From Nectonema munidae (taxonomy: Eukaryota > Nematomorpha > Nectonematoida > Nectonematidae): 64,000 bases of DNA. Positions 1 to 13,400 of this stretch are shown here, piece after piece. Position numbers and translations under genes: made by a program. The stretch lies in NCBI GenBank assembly GCA_030549495.1, contig JAUIRK010000043.1, positions 310,001 to 374,000 of the forward strand, in the 5' to 3' direction. Under the pieces are notes generated by a model, which was given only the letters and a program-made list of their open reading frames with translations, searched no databases and was not told the DNA's origin. Every line of letters starts with the position of its first letter. Positions within the stretch are counted from its first letter, which is position 1.

Positions 1-1018
1 TCCAACTAAATCAATGAATCGTGAATATTATCTAATTATTGTTAGCAAGTTTTGACACAGATTTTCTTTTTTTAACAATTTCTTGATATTTGGCAATAAA
101 ATTCCATCATCTTCATCATTAATTTCTTCACTGCTGGAAGATTTTAATGAAAATATTTAGTTGCTTACAACCAATTTGTCAATTTCGTTACAATTGGAAC
201 TGAAGTGTTGCCGATAGGTTTGAAAAGAGAACCTCTTTTTCTATTACTAATTTTGAATGATTTAATGCCGGTAATCTACAATTGTGCAGGATAACTTAAC
301 TTTTAAGGCAAACTTGTGTAAAGGATGTGAAAAACATGCAATAATAAAAAAGTTTGAAAATAAAATTCCATAACTTCTGCAGCGGATATATCGTATGTAT
401 CTGCTGCAGTCAACAAAAAAATTTGTCTTACAAAAACTTTTTTATGTTTAACCTCAGTCAGGCAAACTTTACAGTAAAACCTTTTATTAGATGAAAAAAA
501 GCCCAACTAGATATAAAGGAGAATTCTTGTATATATCGCTTATAACAATTTTAGGCACAATGAATCAAAAAGTGTTAAATATAAAAATTGACTTTATTGA
601 CCTAAATTCGAAAAATTGACTTTGATTTACTTAAAAATTTGAAATTAGTTCAAAAATTTTTATACCAAACAAGTAAAGATCTTCTTAGAAGAGTTTTTGC
701 TAAACGGAAATAAAAGTTGACTTTATTGACTTTTACTCGCCCTGCTTATGAGCTATATTTAACAAAGAGAAAAGTTTGAAATATGTTATGGAGGCTTAAA
801 AAGATGGTAAAACTCGGGTAAGAAGAATATTGTAAATAGAGAGGGATTTTTTTCAAAGGTTAAGCATTTGACTCCATAGGTATAAGCGTTTATTCTCAAA
901 CAAAATAAGATTTTGTTCAATGGCTGAACTATAGAATTTCAAATTTAATTTTAAAACCTCTGTAAAGTGTAGCGCTCGTCTCTGATAAACTTCCATACTC
1001 TTTGTTGAATGAAAACGA
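1..1018. other. Non-coding flank, no gene recognised
   Basis: AT-rich sequence with short homopolymers and no exon I can match to a family. A 67-codon minus-strand reading frame at 303-506 has two Cys close together but no recognisable domain. If the carrier gene starts to the left, this stretch is probably part of its first intron. Confidence 0.5.
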
Positions 1019-3592
1019 ATGCGCACTAGGGTGATTCCTAAAAAAAATTTTTTTGACACCATGTCAGAAAGATGAGTTTTTACGTGTAGAATACGATTCT
1101 TTTAGTTTTTTTGGCTGAAAATTCAAAAATCTTCCGCTCCTCTTGTATGGAAAATAATTTTTTTTTATACCAAATTTCAAACTTAAAACTCTAACATATA
1201 ATTGAAATTTGTAAAGAATTTTAAGTAAATTTTATTTTAAAAACATATAAAATATGAAGAAAAGTTGTCAGAAGGTGTTTTTTCCTACAAATTTCATGTT
1301 TAAGTATTCTATTTTTTTTGAACTTTTGTGTAGCTCCTGCATTAATTTAACTGCTCTTTCGGTGTTTTGATTACTTCTTGCAATATCTATTCTAGACTTC
1401 TCACACTTCCAGTGTTTATTCAAACATTTTAATGCTGTGTTACACTTTATTTTTTGGATTCCTCCAAGCAATTTTTCATATATAAGTGAATCATAATGTT
1501 GAGAGTGGAACCAGGCATCGGCCCAATTATTTGCTATAAACTCGCAGACAATTTCAAAAGAATTCCTTTGATCAGGCAAAAGAAAAAATGCTATCAATGT
1601 GTAAATTGCCCGTGAGTTCCATCTTGCCTGGTGTAAATTTGGCAATTTTTTCCACTTGATCAATGGAAGCTTTAAGGTCTGTTTGTAGAATCTGAATGCC
1701 ATACACAACTCATAAAGAAACTTAAAATCATCACGCCATCCTCGATTTTCATATTCTGGCATTTCAATTAAAGCTAGAGAACTATAGGTATTACGCAAAT
1801 TATCATAGTTCTTTGAAATAGATTCAACAAAGAAGTAATTAATTTAGCTGTGGTTTTGTTGTTTTTTGAAAAAAGAAAAAATTCAGCACATGCTTCAATA
1901 TCAAGTCCAATACGTGATGTTGGCAGCCTATATATTGCGCTTCAGCATGACCCAAATTACAAATATGCTCTTTTATCATTTTTACTACTCCGCCATGACA
2001 ACCAGTGTTGGTTGCAGTTGTATCGCCAATAATCATGCATATGTTTTTCCAAGCGTTGTAGTCGCTAATCAGTTTTTCCATCTCTTTAAAAATGGCTTTT
2101 GCTGAGCCTGATTCACATTTCAAAATCCCTAGCTTAATTTCATAATTTTGATTTGTTAAAAGCACAACTTGATATTCTTCACCTTTTAACTTTTTTCCGT
2201 CAAATTGTAAGCAAAATGAATCCAAAGAATTTGAAAGAAAATTGGAAACTTTAACTTTCATGGCCCTTCCATCCTTGATCACTTGTTTCCATATCGAAGA
2301 TTGTCTAGGAACTGAAATATCAAAACACTCTTTCTTGAATGTTGTAAGAATTTGATGTGCTTTGTGTGTCGAGACATTGTTTTTATTCACCAGAATACTC
2401 GCTGTTTTTGTCAAACCTTTTTTGAATTTAGGCTCACGGATTTTATAAAGAGATGATGATGATGACGAGGATGACAATGATAATGATGATGATGAGAGAA
2501 GCGAAGCTTCATCGTTCGAACTTAAATTTGAGGAAGAGTTGTGATCAACGTGAACTAAACTTTCAGATATGTGATTTTTTATTAACTTTTTTTTACTTGG
2601 ATGTATAGAGCTTGAAGGAGCCTCCTTTAATGTTGAGTAGCCCACTCTTCCCAGGCTTTCAATTTGTTTTTTATAGAACTCTTTATCTTCCTTACATTTC
2701 CAAAAACCATTAACATTTGTAACATCAAACAAACCTGGAAGAATATCTGATATAAATTTCTCGGACTGTCTTTTTCTATTCTTATTTTCTAATTGTATGA
2801 GAATTCCAAGTTTTTTTCTAATAAGGGATTTAGAAAGTAGTGGAAAATCAAGTGTTTCTTTCCAAAGGTATTCAATCTCACTCAATATAAACTTGATTCT
2901 CTCTTCTTTGTTCTTAGTCTTGTTATATAAAAATTTGAAATTACCAAGAATTTGACAGTTAGTCGGAATTCTACTCAAATGAGAAAGAGACTCTATTAAA
3001 GGAATTTTACTTTCCCTTTTTTGTTTTGATTTGAACTTTAAATTTCTTTCCCAAGTATTCTTATTGATTTGAACTTTTAAACTCGAATTTCTTGAGTTCA
3101 TCTTTAATTGGAACAAAAAAATTGTTAAAATCTTAAATGAAAACAATAAATGAAAATAATCTTGAATAACAATCTTAAATAAAATAAAATTATAAATTTT
3201 TTTTAAATATAAACTATTAATTGAAATATTTAAATAGTAAAAAATAATTTATTAAAAATATTGATAAAATTAAAAAAATTACAGATGCTTTGAATGTGAC
3301 CAAAAAGATACCCAATAATTTTTTTAGTATTTTTTTATTACCACCATCTATTGTTAAAATTTTAACACTTAATAACTATTTTAGTGGTCTTAGCACTAAG
3401 GTTACAATACTTGTAACTAAAAAAAATACAAGTTTTTTTATCAAATTTATATTTTACTTGGAGCGGAAGCTTTTTTAAACATGGATAAATTTTATTGTTA
3501 TATTTATTCTTCATATATGTTTTCTCATCGAATGCAGAGGGTGTCATTTAAATTTTCGAAAATTTTTTTTTAGGATTCACCCTAATGCGCAC
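1019..3592 (-). mobile_element. hAT-like DNA transposon, full length with 8-bp target duplication
   Basis: Terminal inverted repeats begin TAGGGTGATTCC at 1027 and end GGATTCACCCTA at 3584. Both continue inward into an A/T run and a GACACC/GGTGTC motif. The element is directly flanked by a perfect 8-bp repeat, ATGCGCAC, at 1019-1026 and 3585-3592. An 8-bp duplication is the hallmark of the hAT superfamily. The 2558-bp body holds a transposase-like coding region on the minus strand, so the terminal structure and the coding region support each other. The intact duplication suggests a fairly young insertion. Confidence 0.88.
1268..3146 (-). pseudogene. hAT-like transposase, broken by one frameshift
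   Basis: Two minus-strand frames, 3146-1839 (435 codons) and 1798-1268 (176 codons), read in order as one protein; a frame change near 1800-1850 separates them. The first part has a basic N-terminus, a serine-rich low-complexity stretch around residues 205-235, then CLQFDGKKLKGEEY, a GDTTATNTG motif and GCQHHVLDL. This spacing resembles the D...D catalytic region and the C/H-rich block of hAT-type transposases (inference). The second part has an ARWNSRAIYT motif. I do not see the classic hAT dimerisation motif (WW...FP.L..LA), so this is a divergent lineage. The lesion could also be a small intron or a sequence error. Location inside a TIR/TSD-bounded element makes the transposase role secure even though the family is not. 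Confidence 0.75.
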
Positions 3593-4366
3593 ACTAAGTT
3601 TGATTTTTTAAAATGAAAGTAATTTTTTTATTGAAAAAGAATCGGAATCGTAATCGTACTTTTTTTTAAATCGAAATCAGTTTGTATCTTAAAATGTCTT
3701 CGTGTCGTCCCATCACTAATAGAAGTAGTCTTGTTCAGTTCCATTTTCGAAAAAAACTGTTAATATAATAGTAGATCATTAGGTGCTATGCTCAACTTGT
3801 GCTCTATTACGCTAAAATGTTTATTTTAGCCGGTTTTTAATTTTCTATCCTTTTGGTATATGCACTATTTTAATGAATAAGCTAGTATTCTTCGCTTGGA
3901 TTGAAACATGAATTTAAACTTATATAATAGAGGGGGTATCCATTAAGGCTATGATGATGGAATTTTTATTGTGTGGTATGCTTTGAATATAAAAAAATAT
4001 AATTGAAAATTGAGTGGATTGGTGCTTCAGAATTCATCCAGCCTAAAAATTAGGTAAAAATAAATATTTAAGTGATCTAACCAAAGGAATATAGAGGGGC
4101 ACAGTAACACTTACACCCGCTTTCTATATATACGTCTTGTGCAGGGGCGCACAATGTTTTAATAATAATAATTGGAGGGTGGGGGAAGCTGGTGGCATTT
4201 TTTAGTGAGATCAGAGTTGGAGGGGGAGAGGGAGGGAGGCGAGGGATGGTTTTTTTGTAACAACTTTGCCCTAAAAATTTCGCAACAATGTCTTCATTTT
4301 TTAGATTATATAAATAATATACATTTTAATATATTTTTATAATTATAAAGTATTTTCATATCTTAG
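3593..4366. other. Non-coding, relic transposon end and G-rich tract
   Basis: No exon seen. Around 3635-3720 there are repeated AATCG words followed by GTCGTCCCATCACTAATAG, which read in reverse looks like a hAT terminal end (CTATTAGTGATGGGACGAC). 4165-4250 is a purine-rich, G-rich stretch. The end of this interval, with TTTTCATATCTTAG, is the acceptor of the first visible carrier exon. Confidence 0.4.
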
Positions 4367-4457
4367 GAGAAGGTGGGCAAACAGTTTTATTCAAAAACAC
4401 TTTTGATGCCTTTCGAAAGATTTCTAAAAGTGAAGGAGTTCTTGCTTTATACAATGG
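4367..4457 (+). CDS. SLC25A11: SLC25A11 exon (first visible)
   Basis: Acceptor ATATCTTAG, donor GTACCT. The exon starts with two bases of a split Gly codon and ends with GG of another. It codes EGGQTVLFKNTFDAFRKI then SKSEGVLALYNG, matching the matrix loop of repeat 1 that follows helix 1 in carriers (human EGAKTREYKTSFHAL...EGLRGIYTG). Confidence 0.92.
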
Positions 4458-7400
4458 GTACCTTATTGCTGAATTATCACCATGATTATTGATCATGTTT
4501 CCTCCATCATTATCATCACACGTACTCTTTCTTACATCGTAATCATCTCTTACACCATTTTTCTTCTCTTTTAGTGAACATATACTATTACAAACATTTT
4601 AAACTTTTTATACTTCATTCTTTTATATCAGGATGTTTAACCTTTTGTAAGTAAGGGGTCACATTTCTTTATGATTCAACTGTGCGAGCGCCAAGCTATC
4701 TAAAAACATATTCAAATATTTTTACAGACAAAACAATAAAGTTGAATGTATTATTATATATATTTTAATGTAGCACATACATTAGTTAAAAATATTTTAA
4801 TGAGCTCCTTGCAACTGTATTTTTTGACAAGATTTTGAATTTTTGGTTCATAATTTCTGAGTGCAATTCTCATGCAATCACTTAGATGAGCATCAGTCAA
4901 TCGTGATATATTTTTGATTTTAAAATCTTCATTTTTGAAAAACTTGATTCACAAATATAGGGAGAGGGGGAATTTTTGATCATCAACTAGGCTCCATAAT
5001 TTAGGGATTTTGGCTTAACATTTTAATCGCAAATCTTTTTGCAGAATAATTATTTTTACATTTCTAACTTAGCTTTTTCTATTTTGAAGGGATGTCCTGT
5101 TTGACTGCTTTATATTGTGAAATCCGCTTAATAAAATAAGTATTGATCTAATGTTCGTTTTTTCATAACTCATTCTTACCAAAATGCTCACTTTATGCCT
5201 TTTTAAGTAATAATAGACTTTTATTGTAATAAAAACCTGTTTATTGTCATCAAAAATCTCTATCGAACATTTTTTCAAAGTTCAACAGAGTAGGACTGTG
5301 GAGTCGGAAGAAAAAAACATTGACTCAAACTCCGACTTTATTAAAATGAATGTATCCTATTATACCTTGTACTAAATTGTATATAAATTCAAAATTGGAA
5401 TATAAGCCCTGGATTTGTTATATACATCTCTTAACAAATAATAATTGCAATTTATTGTAGTGTTTGATCTAGTGCGAATTTATTGTTGCCATCAACAGTA
5501 AATTGTTTAATTTTTAATTCGATTCATCATAATTTTATTGATTCCTACTCGAACTTCAATAAGCTTTCAAATACCTTAATCTCCAACTCCATAGCACTGA
5601 AAAAAGTGAATGCTTTTTGATCAAAGTTTAATTATTATTATTATCAAAAACAAATTTTGATTACGAAATTTTAAAAGGTTTAAACCCTATTTTCAACCTT
5701 ATTAACTTTTATTACTGAAATATAATTTTATTTTGCTAATTTTAATTATTGAAAGCCTATGGCAGCCCTTAAGGCTGAGTTTTATTGCCAATTTATCTAA
5801 CTGAAAGGGGTGAGGTGGGAGAGGGGAGAGAAGACTGTTCGACCCTAACTACTTTTTATTTAAATATTTCCAGAACTATAGTGACTTTAGCAAAGTGCTT
5901 TTGCACAAGCAATTGCATTCAATGTATGGTTAGTATTCATTAGAGTTACAGTTAAACAAAGTTAAAATTTTTGGGAAAGTGCAAACACGAACATAAAAAA
6001 TTACATGAATAACTTTTTTTTAACATTTTTTAATAAATTTTTTATAAAATCCGACTTTAAAATTTCTGAGGAAGGGGGGGGGGGCAGTGAACCACACCAT
6101 GGGAAGACTAAAGTAGCCATATGGGTAGAAAAGTCTTGTAAAATGAGGGATTTACTTAGGTGTTACTGCCTGTAAAAAGTTGGCAAATGATAGAAAACAA
6201 CAAATATACTGATTGGGTTCGAGCGAATCCCATTAGTATCCAGAAGGTTATACATTATCTGAATAATTGTATAATTTTTCTTTGAAGCGCTTTTTATCAA
6301 ATTACACACCCATGTTAAAAGAATAAATTTTAGTAACTATTGTGAAGTTTATTTTATTTTTTATTTGACATATGTAAATTGTTAATAAGCTGAACACTTT
6401 TGGGATATTTGTTTTTTGAATAAATTCATTTTTTTTAGACTTAGTGCAGGCCTTTTTAGACAGGCAACTTATGCAACTGTTCGCCTAGGCATATACACTT
6501 CGTTACTCGAAAAGTTTTCCAGGTATTTTTACTTTATTGATATTTTTATCTATTGCCCTCTTCTATACGTTTTCGATCATATTTAAGAAGGATTAATTAT
6601 AATTTAGTGAGAAATTGATACATAAAGGATTTTGATTGCTTGCATGTGAATGCCATTCTAAAAACTGCTCTATACCCTGATTATCGAATAGTTTCTTCTT
6701 AAATTCATTTACAGTCATTTCCTTTAAATTTTCGTTATTTTTTTCTATATATGTTCCACACTTTTTATCCTTCATATTTATAACTTTACTCTAAATTTAT
6801 TATAGGCCTTAACATTAAAAACTTAGAGACAAATCTAGAACTAAACATTAAACAGTTTTGTTTTATGCCAATTCTTTGTCCTCCCAATTTTTTTTCCTCA
6901 TAATAAAGAATATATATAAATTATAAAGTTTTAATTAAAAATTATGCAAAAGATTACTTGTCTTTAAAGTGAAAGAAAACACTAATAAGCTACTTTATAT
7001 TTCGAACAAATTATGCGAAAAAATTATCAAAAAAGAAAAAAACCAAGGAGGGGCATCGCGAAACATCCCCTCTTAAGTCTAAATTTCAATTATTTTGGTA
7101 TTATAAATATCTAATAGCATTGAATTTTGTAAATATATTTTTTTTCTAATTAAAAAGTATTTTTATAAATTAAAAATTTTCATAAAACATTTATAATTAA
7201 ATATTTTTTTACCTTTTTTAATAGAAATAAATTAATAGATTTTTTTTTATTATTTAATACACATTTTACTAATTTTTATTTACTTAGCTGATTAGTTAGT
7301 TATTGTTTAGGGAGCCACTATCTAGTTAACTAGTTCCTTGTTTATTAAAATTACTTACTTTTAGGTTTATAATAGTTATTTACAAGTAAAAAAAATATTT

Positions 7401-10400
7401 TAAGAGTCAGTAAGCCCAAAATGTCTGATCAAACAAAATGAAAATATCATTTTGGCCTACCTATCTTAACAACAAATCATGCAGAGGTTGCTTTGAATTA
7501 AAAAGCAAGCAAAGAACATAAATAGACAGTGATCACTTTTCATCGCATGTAATAAAGCCTTTATCCCTCATTATTGCTTTTCACCAGTTATTGAAACAGA
7601 TGGTCATAAATGTTGCTTCACATTTGTATGGTCTAGTACTGAAACAACTGTATGTGTAAAAAAAGCCTTTATGATATACTCTAATCAAGTGAAGGTTTTA
7701 TATTATGTCTCTAAAAACGATCCTTTTTGTAAATCTTTAGGGAACAAAATTCTTGGCTCAGCCGATTCAGTATTTGGTGTTCAAGGGTAAAAATGTCTCT
7801 CTTTTGAAGAACCAATGAAAGGGCTTGTATTAGAAGACTCATTGGTAATACCGCAGGACCTCGTTTATCCAATACTCGGTTTTTCGGAAACCGCTATCCG
7901 TTACAATATTGACTTTAACTACTTTTTCCAATGTTTTTCCCCTCAGTTATTCTGACATTCACACTCCGACTAATTTGTTAATCCGGTAGATCAATCATCC
8001 AATCGTATTTTTTTTATGACATACATTTAACACTAGAAAAGTCAACTTTTTTTTTAAATAAAACGCTTGTAAATGTCTGCTATAAAATAGATGCAAAGCT
8101 TTATTTTAACTAAAAAACATTAATTAAATATTTTCTGTATTATAATAAGTAACACAAATTTAAAGCTATTTGTTTTCAGACTTTATCTCACGGATTTTTT
8201 AAAACCTCTGTGGACTATCGTGGTAAAAAATTGAATTATCTTAATTCACAAAATTTTAAATTTAACCTAAATGCTCAAAAATGTTTAATGTTTAAAAACA
8301 TTTCCCCTTGAAAAAATCTTTTTCTAATTAAAAAAAGCTTTTGAAAAAAGTTACGGGCTCTATTCGATCCCATGGCTTTTCTAGTATTAATTGACAATGA
8401 AAAGTAATTGAAATAATTACGACAGCAACAGAACACGCAAATATCAGCGCAGCTATCGAGAGAGCAAAAAAGCTCATAGAGGAAGTAATGATCTCCCTGA
8501 GAGCACTATATACAACAGAAGATAGTGACACTCCATAACAGTGGTTCCTAACCGATGTGCCCCACCACCTAGGGGTGCTCTGAGATTTGTTGAAGGCTGC
8601 TGCAAATATATTTGTTAATTAAACCTATTACTCTTTATTCCTTTAAATTACTTTTCTTCTTTAAAAACTTCCGACGTAAGTACTTTTTTATATAAAATTC
8701 TTACTATTGTTTTAGTAAGTATTATATTTTATAAATTAATGAAATTAGCAATAAAACTAAAACTAAGAAATTAAGTTAATCTAGGTAATCTCAACTTATA
8801 CCTTTGTATGGTTTATCCTTCTTTTGTTTTATTTTATATTATCTCTTATATTTTTATTAATATAATTTTTGTTTTAATTTTTTTTTAATTATAATATATA
8901 ATTAATATATTTTTAAGGATTTTGTATGCAATTCTTTTTTATAGTTATTTTGTATATAAACAAAAAAATGCTGGAATATTAGATTTTTTCATATGGCTGT
9001 CACAAAGTTTACTAAGTTCAACAATGGTGCCGCAGTGTAAAAAAGGTTGGAAACCACTGCTCCATAGAGTAATGGTGAAACCACAACTCCCACATATTCA
9101 GCCACAGCTAGACAGGGACTTTTCGGCGCCTTTCAGTTCATCAAGAGCGATACTCAATCATATGATAGTGACTTCAATAGCATATCCTTGCTTAGAGATT
9201 TACTTAGCAGATTTTCAAAAAAAAGTCAAAGATTTTTAAATATGGCATAAATATTGTGAATTTACATATAATATAAATTTTTTATAATGTATTACTTTGT
9301 ATATTTTCATTGGTTCTGAACTAGAAAACTGACACACTATGAAATGTCCCAGACAAAAACGATTTATTACAAAGACAGGCAGGAGCTAAGCGATTTTTCC
9401 AAACCTCTCCACTCAACAATTGTCAACATGGTTGGTTCATATCAAATGAATTGGTTAGGTGGATTGATTACTCTGTATTGCGACACTTTGACTCTTAAAA
9501 TTAAAATGATAAAAGTAAAAATTTTTTAAACGAAATGTTGTACCAAACTATAGAAAAGTCTTCATATTATTGCTACGTTCTACACACATATCCAGTTAGT
9601 AAAGGAAATTGTTCGAAAATACATTTAGGACTTGAATTGACAAGTCTAGGAATTGGCACTTTTAAATAGAAATTGTAAGTTTAAAATGTTTGTAAGAAAT
9701 TTTTCTATAAACCTTAATTTTTTAGCATAATTACATGATAATCAAATAGTTTGAACAGAAGCAAAATAAACCTAGACAAATTTAACGCATTAGATCTCTA
9801 GAGATATTTCAGTACTTTTACTAACCTGAAATAGGTATTTAATGGGATATCTTACTTACGAGCAAACCTAGCATTTCCATTATCTACAATACCACAAGAG
9901 GCACCTTTAAAAACAGGAAAAGTACACAAGCCAAATAAGTCTTTTAAATAACATAAATAATATATAATAAGGAGAGGATTCAAAATTATTGGGGGGGGGG
10001 GCGTAAGGTACTTTCACCTGTAGTGTTTAAAATTTTTAAAATTGTCTTTAAAGTTCTTCTCAAGAAAAACAGATATCTTTTTTTGGAAAAGCTATGTTAG
10101 CAAGTGTAGCAGGAGCATGTGGAGCATTTTGTGGTACACCAGCCGAAATTTCTTTAATCAGAATGTGTTTAGATGGACGTTTGCCCCCTTCACAGAGAAG
10201 AAATTATACGAATGTTCTTAATGCGATGAGAAGAATTGTATCTGAAGAAGGTTTAACAACTCTTTGGCGCGTAAAATTCTATTTTTATCCTTAAGTTTAA
10301 ATTCTCATGAATTGTTTTTTGACAGGGTTGTCTTCCAACAATGTCAAGAGCCGTGGTGGTTAATATAGCACAACTAGCTTCATACTCTCAAGCTAAAGAA

Positions 10401-13400
10401 ATGTTCATTTCCTCTAGTAAGTCTTTAAATACTACGCTGGAAATAAGAAAATATAAATTTTAAAGAATTGAGATATTTTTAATCAATTTAACATATGCAA
10501 TGCACAAGCTAAGCTTTGTTCATTTTTTACAACTCGAGAATCTGTATGGACAAAACTTTTTAGGTCTATCTTATAAGTTTTGTTTCATCTCACGTGGAAC
10601 TATTTGCCCATTATTTTAAACCTTAATACTAAAAAAACGAAAAAAGTAGTTTTAAGCAGTAGTTTCATATATTAGAAATTAGGAAATCGATTATTACAGA
10701 ATACTTTTAATCGCTAAATAGTGATGTTTCTGATATGTATGCATAAGTACTTTAGATTTATGTTAGTCAGTATCAGGGATGCACATTGTCAAAAAATTTT
10801 ATCGGGGGTCTAACTTCTTAGTTTTATTTATTATAAAAGAATTTTTGTCCAATGATATACACACCTCCATTCTTTTTCTTCTGACATTACACTTGCACTG
10901 TCAACTCTCAATCCCACCATAACTGCAGGTAACTGCCGGATTTTAACAAAGCAAATTACCTTTTTTGTTTTTGTAATCGCATCGCTCCTTCTGGCTTAAC
11001 GAGAAAACAAAATCATTCATCAAACAAAAACAAACGGATAATTCTTCATAGCCGCTTTTATTTTTACACTCATCTCTTAGGATTGAGTACATTCCTAATT
11101 CTTCTATTTCGTCTAACGCTTTGGGCCAGAACAAATTCCTCAGATGATTTTGAAAACAAATTATTTCGAGATTTAGAGCTTTCCTTAAACTTATCATGTA
11201 TTTCTCTCAAAGTTGGATTTATAGCTATCATAAGCTTGATAAATTTATCAAATTTATCACAGTTCAACGAGTCAGCAGTTTTATTATGCCACCTATAGGA
11301 TAGAGAGCTCCTTACTATCATTGAAAGGAATCATATGAAGTTCAAAATAAGATTTATTCATTTCGATGATCTATGTATGACACACAATTGACTTAAATTA
11401 TAAGAGTATGCTTTTACTCAAAGATCTCTTCCTTGATATTTTGCAGATAATAATTTTTTTATTTTTTAGTCATAGGACTCATTCTCTTACAATTTTGTTT
11501 ATGTGATCATTGATACTTTTGAACAAAGAAAGTAGCGTATTAAAATGTATTATATATTTGATTCTCGATATTATATGTTTTGGTACCTAAAATATATATA
11601 ACTAAATTAGAACATATGTGTAGTTATGCAAATGGGCAAAAATATAAATGCCAATTTTTGGACCCTTGAATTATAATGAACGCTGAGTTACCTATATATT
11701 TAAGAAAAAAACACATGCGAACTTTGTATTCACACCAGTAAACGAGGAACTCATACAAACAAATAGCTAAGCTATATGAATCAATAATTTTATGAACGAT
11801 AAATAAAAACAAAAGGACATCTGACACTGGCCGATGGGTACCGGGTATACTATCTAGTTGCAATTTATCACAACAATTGAATTTTGGGAAATACTAACTG
11901 CAAATATCTTGCGAAAAAGTAATGGTAATATTCTTAGAATGACAATTATTTCACAGTTATCTCCTAGCAGAAAAATTTTGGAAAATTTATCTTCAAATTA
12001 AAAACTTCAAAAAAAGTAAGATTAATTATGAAATTGTACGAAATTTGTAGGTATCAAGGTAGGATTGCGAACCTACCAAAAAACCACCATGTCAAATGGG
12101 GAAAAAATAAAACTATTAAAAGTTGTTTTCTATATAATCAACATAACACTTTTTTGTTAAAATAAAAAAAATTTCAAAATTTTAGAAAAAATTTTTTTTT
12201 AATTAAAAAACCAAAATTTTAGAAAGGAAAATACATTATGAAAAAGGTTAAAATTTTATAGATGGTTTTAAATTCTCATTTTTATGATTTAGTTTAAAAA
12301 TCTTTTTAAATCCTCAATTTTCATGTTATAATATTGAAATAAATAGATATTTCGAAATTTACAGGGTAGTCATTTTTTAATATGTCCATAATTTTCATCA
12401 AAATCTTTCAGACAAAACACTACACAGGGCCGCTCACCAAGCCAGGGTTAACGTGTTGACTAATGTATTCAAAATATATTTTTTTTAGAATTGTTCTCTG
12501 ATAATATTCTTCTGCACTTTATTTGTAGCATGATAAGTGGCTTTTTCACTACTACATTTTCTATGCCTTTTGACTTCGCAAAGACACGGTATTTTTTATA
12601 TCTTATTATCTGTATTTTTATAGTCCATATTTAAAATATGCTGTCCTTATGCTCTACATTAAACTTTATTTTCAGGGTTTATTGGTTGAATATTTTGTAT
12701 CTTTTCTCATAATAAAATATTATTCTTGAGTCATTATGCAAAGCTGGTATTTTTCTTCATTATACGAAATGTTTAATTATTCAAAATTATGCCTTTCGTG
12801 CGAGATATTTTTGGTTTTTATATGAAATTCATATTTTTTAAGTGTTTTACGTGCATTGTTTATGTTAGATTTAGATACCTTTTGCTATTAAATAAAATAG
12901 AGTGCTATTGATAAATATTTAATAAATTATATAGCTATATGACTGAAGGAAAAGTAATTCTGAAAATTGCAAGCCGTTTCTTATTTTTAAATGGTAAAAA
13001 TATATTGTTATTTTCTCATTATAACTCAAAATGTTTTTTGTTGATAGATTCATAATTTTATATCAAAACTCAAATACCTTCGTTTTTGCGAATATTTTCA
13101 ACCTACTTTTTTTTTATAGATTGCTAATAAAGTTGTAAAAATTTTAAATGATATGTGGGCTTTATAGACACTTGAATGATTTAAGATCATAAGATATAAT
13201 ATCATAATTAATATAAACAAAACAGTTTGGAAAGACTTTTTAGTCAAAATATCAGATTTTATGCTTTTTAATTCTTTTGGAGTTTTTTATACTAAAAATA
13301 TTTTATTATAAAATATTTTTATGAGCCGCCTTTTTTCCAACCAGATTTCTCTTAGTCAATGGAGTTGATAATTTTAAGTTAAATGGTGTTGAAGATGACC

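Noticed and set aside
303-506. 67-codon minus frame with FYCKVCLTE
   Set aside because: Two cysteines suggested a zinc-binding start, but no further Cys/His pair follows.
10065-10073. Alternative acceptors for the third visible carrier exon
   Set aside because: Both AGs give the wrong phase. The AG at 10052-10053 keeps frame and gives a linker of the expected length.
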